Source: Bordetella genomosp. 4 (GTDB lineage: Bacteria; Pseudomonadota; Gammaproteobacteria; Burkholderiales; Burkholderiaceae_B). Taken from it: a stretch of DNA of 33,316 nt. The position numbers and the translations under genes were made by a program. Positions 8,208-19,121 of the stretch are shown here, in pieces. Below the pieces are notes generated by a model. That model did not search any database. It had not been told where the DNA came from and worked only from the letters and a program-made list of their open reading frames with translations. Where the stretch lies: positions 1 to 33,316 of the forward strand of contig NZ_NEVQ01000004.1 in assembly GCF_002261185.1 (NCBI RefSeq). The letters run 5' to 3'. Within the stretch, counting starts at the first letter, position 1. Every line of letters starts with the position of its first letter.

Positions 8208-9934
8208 AGCGCGTGCCATTCTTCGACAATCCCATGCTGCGCGGGCAATTGCCTACCTGGCGTGCCCGGCTGGTGCTCGTGCTGTTGCTGGCCGCTTTTG
8301 TGGTGTTGGCAGGGCGCGCGTTGTATTTGCAGGGCCTCTCTACCGAGTTTTTGCAGCAGCAGGGCGAGCGCCGCTACGAGCGCACGCTGACGCTCGCCGC
8401 GACGCGCGGCAAGATTCTCGATCGTAATGGCGTGGTGTTGGCATCCAGTGTGCCGGCGCGTGCCATCTGGGCCATTCCCGAGGATGCGAAGCCGGCGACG
8501 GCAGAACAGCTCTCCAACCTGGCCAAGCTGCTGGGCCTGTCGGTCGCCGATCTGCGCGGCCGTTTGGCCGACGTCGACCGCAATTTCGTTTATCTCAAAC
8601 GGCAAGTCCCCACAGACATCGCCGACCAGATCAAAAAACTCGAAGTCCCGGGCATTCACCAGCAAGCCGAGACGCGACGTTATTACCCGGACGGTGAAGT
8701 CACGGCCCACTTGGTGGGCTTTACCAGTGTTGAAGACTCGGGCCAGGAAGGCGTCGAGCTGACCTTCGACAAATTGCTGTCGGGCACAGCGGGCAGCCGC
8801 CGGGTGATCAAAGACCGGCTGGGCCGCGTGATCGAAGACGTCCAGGCCGTGACGGCGCCTGTCAACGGACGCGATCTGAGCCTGTCGATCGATGCTCGCT
8901 TGCAATATCTGGTGTTCCGCGAGCTGGGCGAGGCGGTGAAAAAGCACCAGGCCTCTGCGGCCAGCGCCATTATTATGGACGTGCGTACGGGCGAGATTCT
9001 GGCGTTGGCCAGTCTGCCGACGTTCGATCCGAATGATCGCGAAAGCTTTCAGACGCCTAATCTGCGCAATCGCGCTATTACCGATACGTTCGAGCCCGGC
9101 TCGATCATGAAGCCCTTTACCGCGGCCCTGGCGCTGGACCTGGGGCGTATCAATACCAAAACGCAGTTCGACACGGGCAATGGCGCATTCCGCTATCAGG
9201 GCAGCACGATTCATGATGTGAGCCGCAACGGCATGCTGAACGTGGCCGGCGTGCTGCGTCGTTCCAGCAATATCGGGATGACGATGATCGCGGAGAAGCT
9301 GCAGTCGCGCGAGATGTGGGAACGCTTTACTGAACTGGGTTTCGGCCGCGTGCCGCAACTGGGCTTCCCCGGGGCTGCGCCGGGCCGTTTGCGTCCCTGG
9401 GATCGTTGGCGCCTGATCGAAAAAGCCACGATGGCCTACGGGTATGGTTTGTCCGTGTCCTTGTTGCAGGTGGCGCGCGCCTATACCGTTTTCGCGCGTA
9501 ACGGCGATATGGTGACACCTACCTTGATCAAGCGGGATAGCGATCCGACCAGCGTCAAAGTCTATAGCCCCGAGGTGGCGCAACTGGTGCGCAGCATGCT
9601 CGAGGCAGCTGCAGGCCCCGAGGGCACCAAAGCTGCACAGGTGCAGGGCTATCGGGTCGCCGGCAAGAGCGGTACGGCGCGCAAGATCGTGGACGGTAAA
9701 TACAGTACCCAGCGCTATCGCAGTTCGTTTGTCGGGTTTGCGCCAGTGTCGAATCCGCGCATTGTCGTGGCCGTGTCCATTGACGAGCCCAAGGTCGGCG
9801 GTTATTACGGCGGCGCGGTCGCCGCGCCTGTGTTTTCCACGATCGTGGGCGGCAGCCTGCGCATGATGGGCGTGCAGCCGGATGCGCCGTTCGAATCTAC
9901 CATCGTGGCTGGCGTACAGGAGAAAGCGCGATGA
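8204..9934 (+). CDS. ftsI: Peptidoglycan transpeptidase FtsI (PBP3)
   Basis: This class B penicillin-binding protein cross-links septal peptidoglycan as partner of FtsW. The 576 residues comprise a short cytoplasmic tail, a membrane anchor (about 22-40), the pedestal region with RGKILDRNG (68-76), and the transpeptidase domain. The catalytic motifs are intact: SxxK as S300-I-M-K303, SSN at 354-356, and KSGT at 488-491. Length matches E. coli FtsI (588). ATGA overlaps join it to ftsL upstream and murEF downstream, indicating translational coupling. Confidence 0.97.
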   Translation: MKRVPFFDNPMLRGQLPTWRARLVLVLLLAAFVVLAGRALYLQGLSTEFLQQQGERRYERTLTLAATRGKILDRNGVVLASSVPARAIWAIPEDAKPATAEQLSNLAKLLGLSVADLRGRLADVDRNFVYLKRQVPTDIADQIKKLEVPGIHQQAETRRYYPDGEVTAHLVGFTSVEDSGQEGVELTFDKLLSGTAGSRRVIKDRLGRVIEDVQAVTAPVNGRDLSLSIDARLQYLVFRELGEAVKKHQASAASAIIMDVRTGEILALASLPTFDPNDRESFQTPNLRNRAITDTFEPGSIMKPFTAALALDLGRINTKTQFDTGNGAFRYQGSTIHDVSRNGMLNVAGVLRRSSNIGMTMIAEKLQSREMWERFTELGFGRVPQLGFPGAAPGRLRPWDRWRLIEKATMAYGYGLSVSLLQVARAYTVFARNGDMVTPTLIKRDSDPTSVKVYSPEVAQLVRSMLEAAAGPEGTKAAQVQGYRVAGKSGTARKIVDGKYSTQRYRSSFVGFAPVSNPRIVVAVSIDEPKVGGYYGGAVAAPVFSTIVGGSLRMMGVQPDAPFESTIVAGVQEKAR

Positions 9935-12762
9935 CCGCCGCGCGCCAACTGTCCCCTGCTGCCCAGGCGTTGGCCTGGTTGCGCACGCATGCCGCGGCGG
10001 GCGCTGATTTGCGTCTGGATTCGCGCGAGATCGTGGCGGGTGATGTATTCGTGGCCTGCCCCGGCGGCTCGGTGGACGGCCGGGATTACATTGCGCGCGC
10101 GCTGGACCAAGGTGCTTCGGCAGTATTGTGCGAAGCCCCCGCGCCGGCCGGCGCTCAGAACGACGCCCGGGTACATGTTGTGCCGGCGTTGCGTACCTTG
10201 CTCGGCGAACTCGCTGACCAATGGTATGGGCAGCCTTCGGCGGCCTTGAGCGTGGTGGCGATTACCGGCACCAATGGCAAGACCTCCTGCGTGCAATGGA
10301 TTTCGCAGGCGTTGACGGCCGCGGGCAAACCTTGCGGCAGCATTGGCACGCTGGGCGCTTTGTTGCCGGATGGGCAGTCGCTGGGCGGTAGCCTGACGAC
10401 GCCGGACGTGTTGACCGTGCACCGCATCCTGGCGTTGATGCGTGAAGCGGGAGCCCAGGCGGTCGCGCTCGAAGCGTCGTCGATAGGCCTTGAGCAGGGG
10501 CGGTTGGATGCTGTGCGTATCGAGATTGCCGGTTTTACCAATCTGACCCGCGACCATCTGGACTACCACGGCTCGATGGACAGCTACGAGCAGGCCAAGG
10601 CACGATTGTTCCATTGGCCTGGCCTGGCCGCGGCCATCATCAACGCCGATGACGCGGCGGGCGAGCGATTGTTGCAATCGTTGCCGGATACCTTGGCATT
10701 GGGATATACCCAGCAGGATACGCCTGCTGCGTTTCAGGTGCGCGACCTGCAGGCGACGGCACATGGCCAGGTATTCACTTTGGTGTCGCCCGACGGTGAA
10801 GCGCAGATTGTGACGTCGCTTCTGGGGCGCCACAACGTCTCCAACCTGTTGCTGGTCGCTGGCGTGTTGTACAAACTGGGCTGGCCGCTAGCGCAGATCG
10901 CGCGCGCCTTGTCCGAGACTCGGCCTGTGGATGGCCGCCTGCAAGTGGTGGAGCCATTGACACTGAATGCAGGAGCGGCAGCAGGCCGTGGCCCTCTCGT
11001 GGTGGTGGACTACTCTCATACTCCGGACTCGTTGGCACGTGCCTTGACCGCACTGCGGCCTATCGCGGATGCGCGGGGCGGCAGGTTGGTGTGTCTGTTT
11101 GGATGCGGCGGTGAACGCGATGCCGGCAAGCGCCCGGAAATGGGGCGTATTGCCGCCGATCTGGCCGACAAGATTACGGTGTCCAGCGATAATCCGCGTG
11201 GTGAAGACCCTGCCGTCATCATTGCGCAGATCCTGCCCGGTATCCCGCGTGGCGCTCGGCTTACCGTTGAGGCAGATCGCGCGAGCGCGATCATGCAGAC
11301 GATCTGGGCGTCTGAGCCCGATGATGTGATCTTGCTGGCCGGCAAGGGACACGAGACATACCAGGAAGTCGCCGGCGTCAAGTTGCCCTTCGACGATCGC
11401 GAATGGGCAAAGTTGGCTTTGCTGCTGCCGCATGCGGCAGCCTTGTCTACCGATACGCGAAAGGTTGGTGCCGATGAGGTATTCCTGGCCCTGGCGGGCG
11501 AGAACTTCGACGGTCATGACTATCTGTCGCAGGCTCAGCAGGCGGGGGCTTGCGCGGCCGTGGTGGCGCATCCGGTCGCTGACGTATCGTTGCCGCAACT
11601 GGTCCTGGGCGACACTCGTGTCGCGTTGATGCGCATTGGCGCTGCATGGCGTGCGCGATTCGCGCTGCCGGTGATTGGGGTAGCGGGCAGCAACGGCAAG
11701 ACTACGACAAAAGAAATGGTCTCTGCGATTCTGGCCGATTGGCTGGGCGAAGCAGGCCGGCTGGCGACAGCTGGCAACTTTAATAATGACATTGGTGTGC
11801 CGCTGACGCTGCTGCGTTTGCGCGCACAGCATCGTGCGGCAGTATTTGAGCTGGGCATGAACCATCCCGGTGAAATCGCGGTCTTGGCGGCCATGGCGGC
11901 GCCCTCGGTCGTATTGATCACCAATGCACAGCGCGAACATCAGGAGTTCATGCACTCGGTCGAGGCTGTGGCGCAAGAAAACGGTGCGGCTATTGAGGCG
12001 CTGCCGGATGATGGCGTCGCTGTATTCCCCGGAGACGATGCGCATTGCGGCGTGTGGGAAGCCCAGGCCGCAGCGCGGCGCGTATTGCGGTTCGGCCTGC
12101 AGCCTGGATTGGACGTCTATGCCGAGAACATTACGGCAACCGAGCAGGGCACGCGCTGCCATGTCGTGACGCCGGCCGGATCTACGGATATGGTGCTGCC
12201 GGTCCCCGGCCTGCACAACGTACGCAATGCGTTGGCCGCTATCGCTGCCACGTTGGCAGTTGGTGCGCCGCTGGCTGCGGCCGTACGGGCATTGGAGTCG
12301 TTCAGCGCAGTGGCGGGGCGGATGCAACGCAAGGTTCTGCCCGACGGGACGACGCTGATCGACGATACCTATAACGCGAATCCGGACTCGGTACGCGCAG
12401 CGGTGGATGTCTTGGCGCGATTGCCCGGACCGCGCGCTCTGGTATTGGGTGATATGGGCGAGGTGGGCGATAACGGCCCTGCTATGCATCGCGAGGTGGG
12501 CGCGTATGCCCGTGAGCACGGTATCGACGCCCTCTATACGCTGGGAGAGGCCAGTCGCGACGCGGCGGCCGCGTTCGGCGATGGGGCCGTATCTTGCGAG
12601 TCTGTCGAAGCCATTGTGGAGGCGCTGCAAAGCATGCGTCCGGCGAGTTTATTAGTGAAGGGTTCGCGCTTTATGCGCATGGAGCGGGTGGTGAAGGTGC
12701 TGTCTACCGACAATAACAACAATATGACGGCTGCGCGCCAAGGAGGCTCTCATGCTGCTTGA
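9931..12762 (+). CDS. murEF: Bifunctional MurE-MurF ligase (fusion)
   Basis: One 943-residue frame encodes two successive cytoplasmic ATP-dependent ligases. The MurE half (about 1-495) adds meso-diaminopimelate to UDP-MurNAc-L-Ala-D-Glu: Walker A GTNGKT (113-118), the TTPD substrate motif (156-159), and the meso-DAP signature DNPR (420-423). The MurF half (about 500-943) adds D-Ala-D-Ala: STDTRK (506-511), GSNGKT (586-591), NFNNDIG (616-622) and [10 protein letters not shown] (811-820). MurF starts directly at its TDTR motif, so roughly the first 25 residues of a stand-alone MurF are missing. No stop or start separates the halves. Such a fusion is known in Bordetella. The C-terminus overlaps mraY by 11 nt. 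Confidence 0.95.
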   Translation: MTAARQLSPAAQALAWLRTHAAAGADLRLDSREIVAGDVFVACPGGSVDGRDYIARALDQGASAVLCEAPAPAGAQNDARVHVVPALRTLLGELADQWYGQPSAALSVVAITGTNGKTSCVQWISQALTAAGKPCGSIGTLGALLPDGQSLGGSLTTPDVLTVHRILALMREAGAQAVALEASSIGLEQGRLDAVRIEIAGFTNLTRDHLDYHGSMDSYEQAKARLFHWPGLAAAIINADDAAGERLLQSLPDTLALGYTQQDTPAAFQVRDLQATAHGQVFTLVSPDGEAQIVTSLLGRHNVSNLLLVAGVLYKLGWPLAQIARALSETRPVDGRLQVVEPLTLNAGAAAGRGPLVVVDYSHTPDSLARALTALRPIADARGGRLVCLFGCGGERDAGKRPEMGRIAADLADKITVSSDNPRGEDPAVIIAQILPGIPRGARLTVEADRASAIMQTIWASEPDDVILLAGKGHETYQEVAGVKLPFDDREWAKLALLLPHAAALSTDTRKVGADEVFLALAGENFDGHDYLSQAQQAGACAAVVAHPVADVSLPQLVLGDTRVALMRIGAAWRARFALPVIGVAGSNGKTTTKEMVSAILADWLGEAGRLATAGNFNNDIGVPLTLLRLRAQHRAAVFELGMNHPGEIAVLAAMAAPSVVLITNAQREHQEFMHSVEAVAQENGAAIEALPDDGVAVFPGDDAHCGVWEAQAAARRVLRFGLQPGLDVYAENITATEQGTRCHVVTPAGSTDMVLPVPGLHNVRNALAAIAATLAVGAPLAAAVRALESFSAVAGRMQRKVLPDGTTLIDDTYNANPDSVRAAVDVLARLPGPRALVLGDMGEVGDNGPAMHREVGAYAREHGIDALYTLGEASRDAAAAFGDGAVSCESVEAIVEALQSMRPASLLVKGSRFMRMERVVKVLSTDNNNNMTAARQGGSHAA

Positions 12763-13921
12763 AATCGCCCGTTGGCTGTCCGACGATGTGCGCGTCATCG
12801 GCGTGCTGGAATACATCACCATGCGCGCCGTGCTGGCATGCGCCACAGCCTTGTTGATCGGTCTGGTGGCCGGGCCTCGCGTGATTCGCAAATTGACCGA
12901 GATGAAGATCGGCCAGGCAGTCCGCGCCTATGGTCCGGAGTCGCATCTGGTAAAGAACGGCACGCCCACCATGGGTGGCGCGTTGATTCTGATTTCCATC
13001 GCTATCAGCACGTTGTTGTGGGCAGACTGGACCAACCGGTTTGTCTGGGTCGTGCTGCTCGTGACATTCGGATTTGGCTGGATAGGGTGGATGGACGACT
13101 ACCGAAAAGTCGTGCATCGCGATCCTGAAGGCATGCCGGCACGGCAGAAATTCTTTTGGCAAGCCACCATCGGTCTGGTGGCTGCCGTGTATCTGGCGTT
13201 CGCAGTGTCGGCGCCGGCCAATGCCGAACTGTGGCCGTTGTTCAAGGCATGGGTAGGCAGCGGTTTCACGATGCCTTTGCCGACCCGGGCCGATTTGATC
13301 GTGCCGTTCTTTAAATCCGTCAGCTATCCGCTGGGTGTGCTTGGGTTTGTGGTCCTGACATGGGCCGTGATCGTGGGCACGAGCAATGCAGTGAATCTGA
13401 CTGACGGCCTGGACGGTCTGGCCATCATGCCGACGGTCATGGTCGGCAGTGCGCTGGGGATCTTTGCGTACGTGGTCGGCCGTGTCGACTTTTCCAAGTA
13501 TCTGCTGTTCCCCTATATCCCGGGGGCGGCCGAGCTGATGGTGCTGTGCGCCGCGATTGGCGGGGCTGGGTTGGCGTTCCTTTGGTTCAACGCTTATCCG
13601 GCACAGGTTTTCATGGGTGACGTGGGGGCGCTGGCACTGGGCGGCGCGCTTGGCACGATCGCGGTGATCGTGCGTCAGGAAATCGTCTTGTTCATCATGG
13701 GCGGCGTGTTTGTGGTGGAAACCCTGTCCGTGATGATGCAGGTGACGTGGTTCAAGTACACCAAACGCAAATATGGACAGGGGCGGCGGATTTTTCGCAT
13801 GGCGCCGCTGCATCACCATTTTGAAGTCGGCGGCTGGAAAGAAACCCAGGTCGTCGTGCGGTTTTGGATCATCAGCATGATGCTGGTGCTGATCGGCCTT
13901 TCTACTCTGAAGTTGCGATGA
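12752..13921 (+). CDS. mraY: Phospho-N-acetylmuramoyl-pentapeptide transferase (lipid I synthase)
   Basis: This polytopic inner-membrane enzyme moves phospho-MurNAc-pentapeptide from UDP to undecaprenyl phosphate, making lipid I. The 389-residue protein has about ten hydrophobic segments and the family motifs KNGTPTMGG (68-76), WMDDYRK with the Asp pair (113-119), [10 protein letters not shown] (215-224), [12 protein letters not shown], and the C-terminal APLHHHFE histidine block. It is longer than E. coli MraY (360) because of an extended loop near 150-185. A perfect AAGGAGG at 12740-12746 precedes the ATG and lies inside the end of murEF. Confidence 0.97.
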   Translation: MLLEIARWLSDDVRVIGVLEYITMRAVLACATALLIGLVAGPRVIRKLTEMKIGQAVRAYGPESHLVKNGTPTMGGALILISIAISTLLWADWTNRFVWVVLLVTFGFGWIGWMDDYRKVVHRDPEGMPARQKFFWQATIGLVAAVYLAFAVSAPANAELWPLFKAWVGSGFTMPLPTRADLIVPFFKSVSYPLGVLGFVVLTWAVIVGTSNAVNLTDGLDGLAIMPTVMVGSALGIFAYVVGRVDFSKYLLFPYIPGAAELMVLCAAIGGAGLAFLWFNAYPAQVFMGDVGALALGGALGTIAVIVRQEIVLFIMGGVFVVETLSVMMQVTWFKYTKRKYGQGRRIFRMAPLHHHFEVGGWKETQVVVRFWIISMMLVLIGLSTLKLR

Positions 13922-15453
13922 ATAGTCCAGACACCCTTCGCGCGGAGTCGCCGCTTGTCCTGATCCTCGGATTGGGCGAGACGGGCGTGGCCGCCGCTCG
14001 CTGGTGCGCCCGCCAAGGGGCGGCGCTGCGAGTGGCCGACACGCGTGCCGAGCCGGGCGGATTGGCTGCGTTGAAATCCGCTTTGTCTGAAAGCGGATCG
14101 GACGTGGATTACCGTCTGGGTTGTGGGGATGTCTTTGATCCGGCGCTGCTCGATGGTGTGTCGCAACTGGTGCTCAGCCCTGGCTTGGCTCCAAATCAGC
14201 CGCCTGCGCAGGCGTTGTTGCAACTGGCGACTGAGCGCGGCATTGAGATCGTTGGTGAAATCGAGTTGTTCGCCCGGGCATTGGCCGAGTTGGCGGCATC
14301 TCGGGAATATCGCCCGCACGTATTGGCAGTGACCGGCACCAACGGCAAGACCACAGTGACGGCAATGACGCGGCAACTGGTCGAAGCCGGAGGCTTCAGC
14401 GCGCGTGCCGCGGGCAACATCAGCCCGGCCGCTCTGGCCTCGCTGATGGAAGCGCTCGATGAAGACGATCTGCCCCAGGTATGGGTGTTGGAGTTGTCCA
14501 GTTTCCAGTTGGAAACGACGCAGAGTCTGTCGCCCGATGCCGCAACCGTATTGAATGTGACGCAGGACCATCTGGATTGGCATGGCGACATTGAAGCCTA
14601 TGCCAAGGCTAAAGCCCGCTTGCTGCACCTCGCGCGCGTGTCTATCGTGAACCGTGATGACCCGAGGGTCGCCGCCATGGTCCAGGCATTGCCGGATTTG
14701 AATGTGCGCTCGTTCGGGCGCGACATGCCGGAGTTGATCGGTGATATGGGTATGGAGCTGGGCCAAGGTATGGCGTGGCTCGTAGCCTGCGAATCTACTG
14801 ATTTTGACGAGCCGGCCCCTCCGGTCAAGCGCAAGAAAAACGCGCCGCCCCCGCAACGGGAGCCCGGGCGCATCAGCCGCTTGATGCCGCTGGACGCGTT
14901 GCGTATCCGTGGGCTGCACAATGGTTTGAACGCGTTGGCGGCTTTGCAATTGGCTCGTGTGCTGAATATTGGCTGGGGCCCCATGTTGCGCGCGTTGCGT
15001 GAATACACGGGTGAGCCGCATCGGGCGGCGTTCGTGCGTTCGGTCAGTGGCGTGGATTACATCAACGACAGCAAAGGCACCAATGTCGGCGCTACCGTCG
15101 CAGCATTGGAAGGGCTGGGCCAGCCCGTTGTTCTGATTGCAGGCGGATTGGGCAAAGGCCAGGATTTTTCACCATTGTCCCCCGTCGTGGCGCGCTACGC
15201 TCGCGCCGTGGTGTTGATCGGCACCGACGGCCCCGAGATTGGGCGCGTGCTGGCCGAGACCGGTGTGCCGTGCGTTTCCGCAAAAGATATGCGTGAGGCA
15301 GTTCGCCGCAGCGCCGAACTGGCCGAGCCTGGCGATGCCGTGCTGTTATCGCCGGCGTGCGCCAGCATGGACATGTTCCGTAATTACCCGCATCGTGGTG
15401 CGGTGTTCGCCGAAGAGGTTGAAGACCTCGCGCGCGATCACGGAGAGGTGTGA
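13918..15453 (+). CDS. murD: UDP-N-acetylmuramoyl-L-alanine--D-glutamate ligase
   Basis: This cytoplasmic ligase adds D-Glu to UDP-MurNAc-L-Ala. In the 511-residue protein, [11 protein letters not shown] (13-23) starts the UDP-binding domain, GTNGKT (140-145) is the ATP loop, ELSSFQLE (192-199) and [11 protein letters not shown] (213-223) are family motifs, and YINDSKGTN (381-389) begins the C-terminal domain. It is about 70 residues longer than E. coli MurD. Much of the excess is a Pro/Lys-rich, probably disordered insertion at about 292-322 and an inserted stretch near 180. ATG 13918 was chosen because it forms an ATGA overlap with the mraY stop and begins the conserved region; the longer in-frame version would read through mraY. 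Confidence 0.96.
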   Translation: MNSPDTLRAESPLVLILGLGETGVAAARWCARQGAALRVADTRAEPGGLAALKSALSESGSDVDYRLGCGDVFDPALLDGVSQLVLSPGLAPNQPPAQALLQLATERGIEIVGEIELFARALAELAASREYRPHVLAVTGTNGKTTVTAMTRQLVEAGGFSARAAGNISPAALASLMEALDEDDLPQVWVLELSSFQLETTQSLSPDAATVLNVTQDHLDWHGDIEAYAKAKARLLHLARVSIVNRDDPRVAAMVQALPDLNVRSFGRDMPELIGDMGMELGQGMAWLVACESTDFDEPAPPVKRKKNAPPPQREPGRISRLMPLDALRIRGLHNGLNALAALQLARVLNIGWGPMLRALREYTGEPHRAAFVRSVSGVDYINDSKGTNVGATVAALEGLGQPVVLIAGGLGKGQDFSPLSPVVARYARAVVLIGTDGPEIGRVLAETGVPCVSAKDMREAVRRSAELAEPGDAVLLSPACASMDMFRNYPHRGAVFAEEVEDLARDHGEV

Positions 15454-15454
15454 G

Positions 15455-16648
15455 ATGAGTCTATTCGCCGAACTCACCACCAGCCTCAACGCCGTCCGAC
15501 CAGGACGGACTCGCATGCGCAATTACGATGCGCCGCTGGTGCTGGCGTCTGTGACGCTGCTGTTGCTCGGCCTGTTGATGGTCTATTCAGCGTCGATCGC
15601 GTTGGCCGATGGCCCTCGTTATGCCTCGTATGGCCGGTTCTATTTCGTGATCCGCCATGGTTTGTTCCTCGCGGCCGGCTTGATCGCAGGCGCCGTTGCA
15701 TTGTCGATGCCCATGCGATTCTGGCAACGCATGGCTGTGCCGGGATTCATGGTCGCGTTGGCCTTGTTGCTCGCCGTGCTGATTCCCGGTATCGGCCGTG
15801 AGGTCAATGGCGCGCATCGCTGGATTCCGCTGGGCCCGCTGAACTTTCAGCCGTCTGAATTGATGAAGTTGTGTGCCTTGCTGTACGCGGCGGATTACAC
15901 CGTGCGCAAGCAGGAATACATGCAATCGTTCGTGCGCGGCTTTTTGCCTATGGCTTTCGCCTTGGGTGCGGTGGGGATGCTGTTGTTGCTGGAGCCCGAC
16001 TTGGGCGCGTTCATCGTGATCGTGGCGATCGCGATCGGCATCCTGTTTGTAGGAGGCATCAACGGCAAATACTTCAGCTGCCTCACGGGCGTGATGGTCG
16101 GGACTTTTCTCCTGTTGATCTGGTTGTCGCCGTGGCGGCGTGCACGTTTGTTTGCCTATCTGGATCCCTGGGATGATGCCAACGCGTATGGCAGTGCCTA
16201 TCAGCTGTCGCATTCGCTGATCGCCTTGGGCCGTGGCGAATGGTTTGGCGTTGGGTTGGGCGCCAGCGTGGAAAAATTGCATTACCTGCCAGAGGCGCAT
16301 ACCGACTTTCTAATGGCCGTCGTGGGCGAAGAGCTGGGTTTCGCCGGCGTGCTGCTGGTGTTGTTCCTGTTTGTCGTCATTATTCAGCGTGGCTTTGACA
16401 TTGGCCGGCAGGCCATCGCGATGGAGCGCACTTTTGCCGGGCTGGTCGCGCAGGGCGTCGCCATCTGGATTGGTGTGCAGGCATTTATCAATATGGGCGT
16501 TTGCCTGGGACTGTTGCCGACCAAGGGGCTGACGCTGCCGTTGATGAGCTATGGCGGCTCGGGCATTGTGATGAACCTGGTCGCACTGGCCATTTTGCTG
16601 CGGGTCGATATCGAGAACCGCATCATGATGCGAGGGGGGCGTGTATGA
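15455..16648 (+). CDS. ftsW: Septal peptidoglycan glycosyltransferase FtsW (SEDS family)
   Basis: This polytopic inner-membrane enzyme polymerises lipid II at the septum together with FtsI. The 397-residue protein has about ten hydrophobic segments and the SEDS signatures [27 protein letters not shown] (the conserved Asp is the catalytic candidate), [17 protein letters not shown] and [20 protein letters not shown] 15455 lies one base after the murD stop, with GGAGAGG upstream; the longer open frame from 15239 reads through the murD end in another frame and has no support. The stop overlaps the murG start (ATGA). Confidence 0.96.
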   Translation: MSLFAELTTSLNAVRPGRTRMRNYDAPLVLASVTLLLLGLLMVYSASIALADGPRYASYGRFYFVIRHGLFLAAGLIAGAVALSMPMRFWQRMAVPGFMVALALLLAVLIPGIGREVNGAHRWIPLGPLNFQPSELMKLCALLYAADYTVRKQEYMQSFVRGFLPMAFALGAVGMLLLLEPDLGAFIVIVAIAIGILFVGGINGKYFSCLTGVMVGTFLLLIWLSPWRRARLFAYLDPWDDANAYGSAYQLSHSLIALGRGEWFGVGLGASVEKLHYLPEAHTDFLMAVVGEELGFAGVLLVLFLFVVIIQRGFDIGRQAIAMERTFAGLVAQGVAIWIGVQAFINMGVCLGLLPTKGLTLPLMSYGGSGIVMNLVALAILLRVDIENRIMMRGGRV

Positions 16649-17718
16649 CGGCGCCCACTATTCTGATCATGGCAGGCGGTACGGGCGGACACATCATGCC
16701 TGGCTTGGCTGTCGCGCAGATTCTGCGCGAACGCGGCTGGCGCGTGTTGTGGCTGGGCAACCCCGACAAAATGGAAGGCCGCCTGGTGCCTTCCCGCGGT
16801 TTTGATCTGGTGCCGATGCGCTTTCAGGGCGTACGCGGACGAGGTGTCATGGCATTGCTCAAGCTGCCGTTCCTGTTGGCGCGCGCTTGCATGCAAGCCT
16901 GGCAGCGTCTGTCGCAGGTCCGTCCCGATGTGGTGTTGGGCATGGGCGGCTATGTGGCCTTTCCTGGCGGCATGATGGCGTCGCTGCGCGGCATGCCCTT
17001 GGTGGTGCATGAGCAAAACGCGGTGGCCGGCACCGCCAACCGATGGTTGGCCAAGCGTGCCCGCCGTGTGCTGAGCGGTTTTCCGAATGTGCTGCCGCGT
17101 GGGGAGGTCCTCGGAAATCCGGTGCGCCAAGATCTGTGCGCGCTGCCGGAGCCTGCGGCGCGTTATGGCGGGCGTACCGGGCCGTTGCGTGTTCTGGTTG
17201 TGGGAGGCAGTCTCGGCGCACAAGCATTGAATACCGTGTTGCCTCGCGCGCTGGCCTTGATCGAGCCGCAGGCCCGTCCGGAAGTCACCCACCAAGCCGG
17301 CGAACAACATCTGCAAGCATTGCGTGACGGTTACGCCCAAGCGGGCGTGCAAGCGGATTGCCGGGATTTTATTGACGACATGTCCGCCGCGATGGCGCAG
17401 GCCGATGTATTGATTTGCCGTGCGGGTGCGATGACGGTGGCCGAGGTTGCCGCTGCGGGTGTGGCGGCGTTGTTTGTGCCGTTTCCGCATGCCATTGATG
17501 ACCATCAGACCGCAAACGCCCGTTTTTTGAGCGATGTGCAGGCCGCCTGGCTGTGCCCGCAACCCGAACTGACGCCTGAGTGGCTGGCTGAATGGTTACG
17601 CCAGCGCACGCGTCCTGAACTCCAGTCCGTGGCGGAACGGGCGCGTCATCATGCGCGTCCGCAAGCTGCGGCAGATATCGCCGATGTCTGCGAACAAGCA
17701 GCGAGGCGCGCAACATGA
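16645..17718 (+). CDS. murG: UDP-GlcNAc:lipid I N-acetylglucosaminyltransferase MurG
   Basis: This peripheral membrane glycosyltransferase (GT28, GT-B fold) converts lipid I to lipid II on the cytoplasmic face. The 357-residue protein shows [12 protein letters not shown] (11-22), the second glycine-rich [20 protein letters not shown], the third G-loop [12 protein letters not shown], and the donor-binding stretch [14 protein letters not shown] with [18 protein letters not shown] 16645 overlaps the ftsW stop (ATGA) and has a purine-rich GAGGGGGG upstream. In B. pertussis MurG has been reported to scaffold the Mur ligases, which would suit this tightly coupled gene order. Confidence 0.97.
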   Translation: MTAPTILIMAGGTGGHIMPGLAVAQILRERGWRVLWLGNPDKMEGRLVPSRGFDLVPMRFQGVRGRGVMALLKLPFLLARACMQAWQRLSQVRPDVVLGMGGYVAFPGGMMASLRGMPLVVHEQNAVAGTANRWLAKRARRVLSGFPNVLPRGEVLGNPVRQDLCALPEPAARYGGRTGPLRVLVVGGSLGAQALNTVLPRALALIEPQARPEVTHQAGEQHLQALRDGYAQAGVQADCRDFIDDMSAAMAQADVLICRAGAMTVAEVAAAGVAALFVPFPHAIDDHQTANARFLSDVQAAWLCPQPELTPEWLAEWLRQRTRPELQSVAERARHHARPQAAADIADVCEQAARRAT

Positions 17719-19121
17719 AACACAGAATCCAGCATATTCATTTCGTCGGTATCGGCGGTTCGGGCATGAGCGGCATCGCCGAGGTGCTGTTGAACCTCGG
17801 CTATACCATCAGCGGTTCCGATCTGAGCGAGTCGGCGGTCACCCGTCGTCTAGCCTCGCTGGGAGCGACGGTCGCCCTCGGCCACACGGCCTCGAACGTC
17901 GCTGGCGCCGACGCGATCGTGACCTCCACAGCCGTTGCCGGGGACAACCCCGAGGTCATCGCCGCGCGCGCGGCAGGTATTCCCGTGGTGCCGCGCGCCA
18001 TCATGCTGGCCGAGTTGATGCGTTTGAAGCGTGGCATCGCCGTGGCCGGTACGCATGGCAAGACGACCACGACTAGCCTGGTCGCCAGCATCCTGGCGGC
18101 AGGCGATCTGGACCCGACCTTTGTGATTGGCGGCCGCTTGAATTCGGCTGGCGCCAATGCACGGTTGGGCCAAGGCGAATACATCGTGGTCGAGGCCGAC
18201 GAATCTGATGCGTCGTTCCTTAACCTGTTGCCCGTCATGGCGATCGTGACCAATATCGACGCCGACCATATGGACACCTATGGTCATGACGTCGCGCGAT
18301 TGAAGAGTGCATTCATCGAGTTCACGCAACGCCTGCCGTTCTATGGCAGCGCGGTGTTGTGCGCGGACGATGCGAACGTACGCGAGATCATGCCGTTCGT
18401 ATCGCGGCCGATTACGACCTATGGCCTGAGCCCAGACGCCCAGGTCCGCGCTGAAAACGTGCAAGCCGATGGCACCCGCATGCGCTTTACTGTGCTACGT
18501 CAGGATCGGGATGTCTCGTTGCCGCCTCTGGACGTGGAGCTCAACCTGCCAGGGCTGCATAACGTGCGCAACGCGTTGGCCGCCGTGGCAGTCGCGACCG
18601 AGCTGGGTGTGAGCGATCAGGCGATTTGCCAGGCTTTGACGTCATTCACTGGTGTTGGCCGCCGCTTTACGCAAACGGGTGACTTCGCCGTGCCTGCGGA
18701 CCACGGCGGCGGAACATTTACCGTGATCGACGACTATGGCCATCATCCGGTGGAAATGGCTGCGACATTGGCTGCAGCACGGGGCGCTTGGCCGGATCGG
18801 CGCATCGTCTTGGCTTTTCAACCGCACCGCTATACCCGCACACGCGATTGCTTCGAGGATTTCGTCCGCGTGCTGGGCAATGCCGATGCCGTATTGCTGA
18901 CCGAGGTCTACGCCGCAGGCGAGCCGCCGCTGGTGGCAGCCGACGGCCGTGCCTTGTCGCGTGCGCTGCGTGTCGCAGGACGTGTGGAACCCTTGTTTGT
19001 GGAAGACGTATCCGAATTGCCGCAGGCCATTGTGGACTTCGTGCGTGACGGTGACGTGGTTGTGGTCATGGGCGCTGGCTCGATCAGCAAAGTGCCCGGC
19101 TTGGTAGGAGAGTTGGCATGA
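17715..19121 (+). CDS. murC: UDP-N-acetylmuramate--L-alanine ligase
   Basis: This cytoplasmic ligase adds L-Ala to UDP-MurNAc, the first amino acid of the stem peptide. The 468-residue protein has the UDP-binding [17 protein letters not shown] start (9-25), the ATP loop GTHGKTTTT (112-120), [22 protein letters not shown], and FTGVGRRF followed by [10 protein letters not shown] opening the C-terminal domain; FQPHRYTRT is also typical. Length is close to E. coli MurC (491). It overlaps murG and ddl by ATGA at both ends. Confidence 0.97.
   Translation: MKHRIQHIHFVGIGGSGMSGIAEVLLNLGYTISGSDLSESAVTRRLASLGATVALGHTASNVAGADAIVTSTAVAGDNPEVIAARAAGIPVVPRAIMLAELMRLKRGIAVAGTHGKTTTTSLVASILAAGDLDPTFVIGGRLNSAGANARLGQGEYIVVEADESDASFLNLLPVMAIVTNIDADHMDTYGHDVARLKSAFIEFTQRLPFYGSAVLCADDANVREIMPFVSRPITTYGLSPDAQVRAENVQADGTRMRFTVLRQDRDVSLPPLDVELNLPGLHNVRNALAAVAVATELGVSDQAICQALTSFTGVGRRFTQTGDFAVPADHGGGTFTVIDDYGHHPVEMAATLAAARGAWPDRRIVLAFQPHRYTRTRDCFEDFVRVLGNADAVLLTEVYAAGEPPLVAADGRALSRALRVAGRVEPLFVEDVSELPQAIVDFVRDGDVVVVMGAGSISKVPGLVGELA

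Noticed and set aside
10888-12630. 580-codon open frame on the minus strand inside murEF
   Set aside because: It is antisense to a certain gene, and its product is Arg/His/Gln-rich without motifs, as expected from the shadow of GC-rich codon usage. The same applies to the long minus frames at 8165-9583 and 18908-20446.
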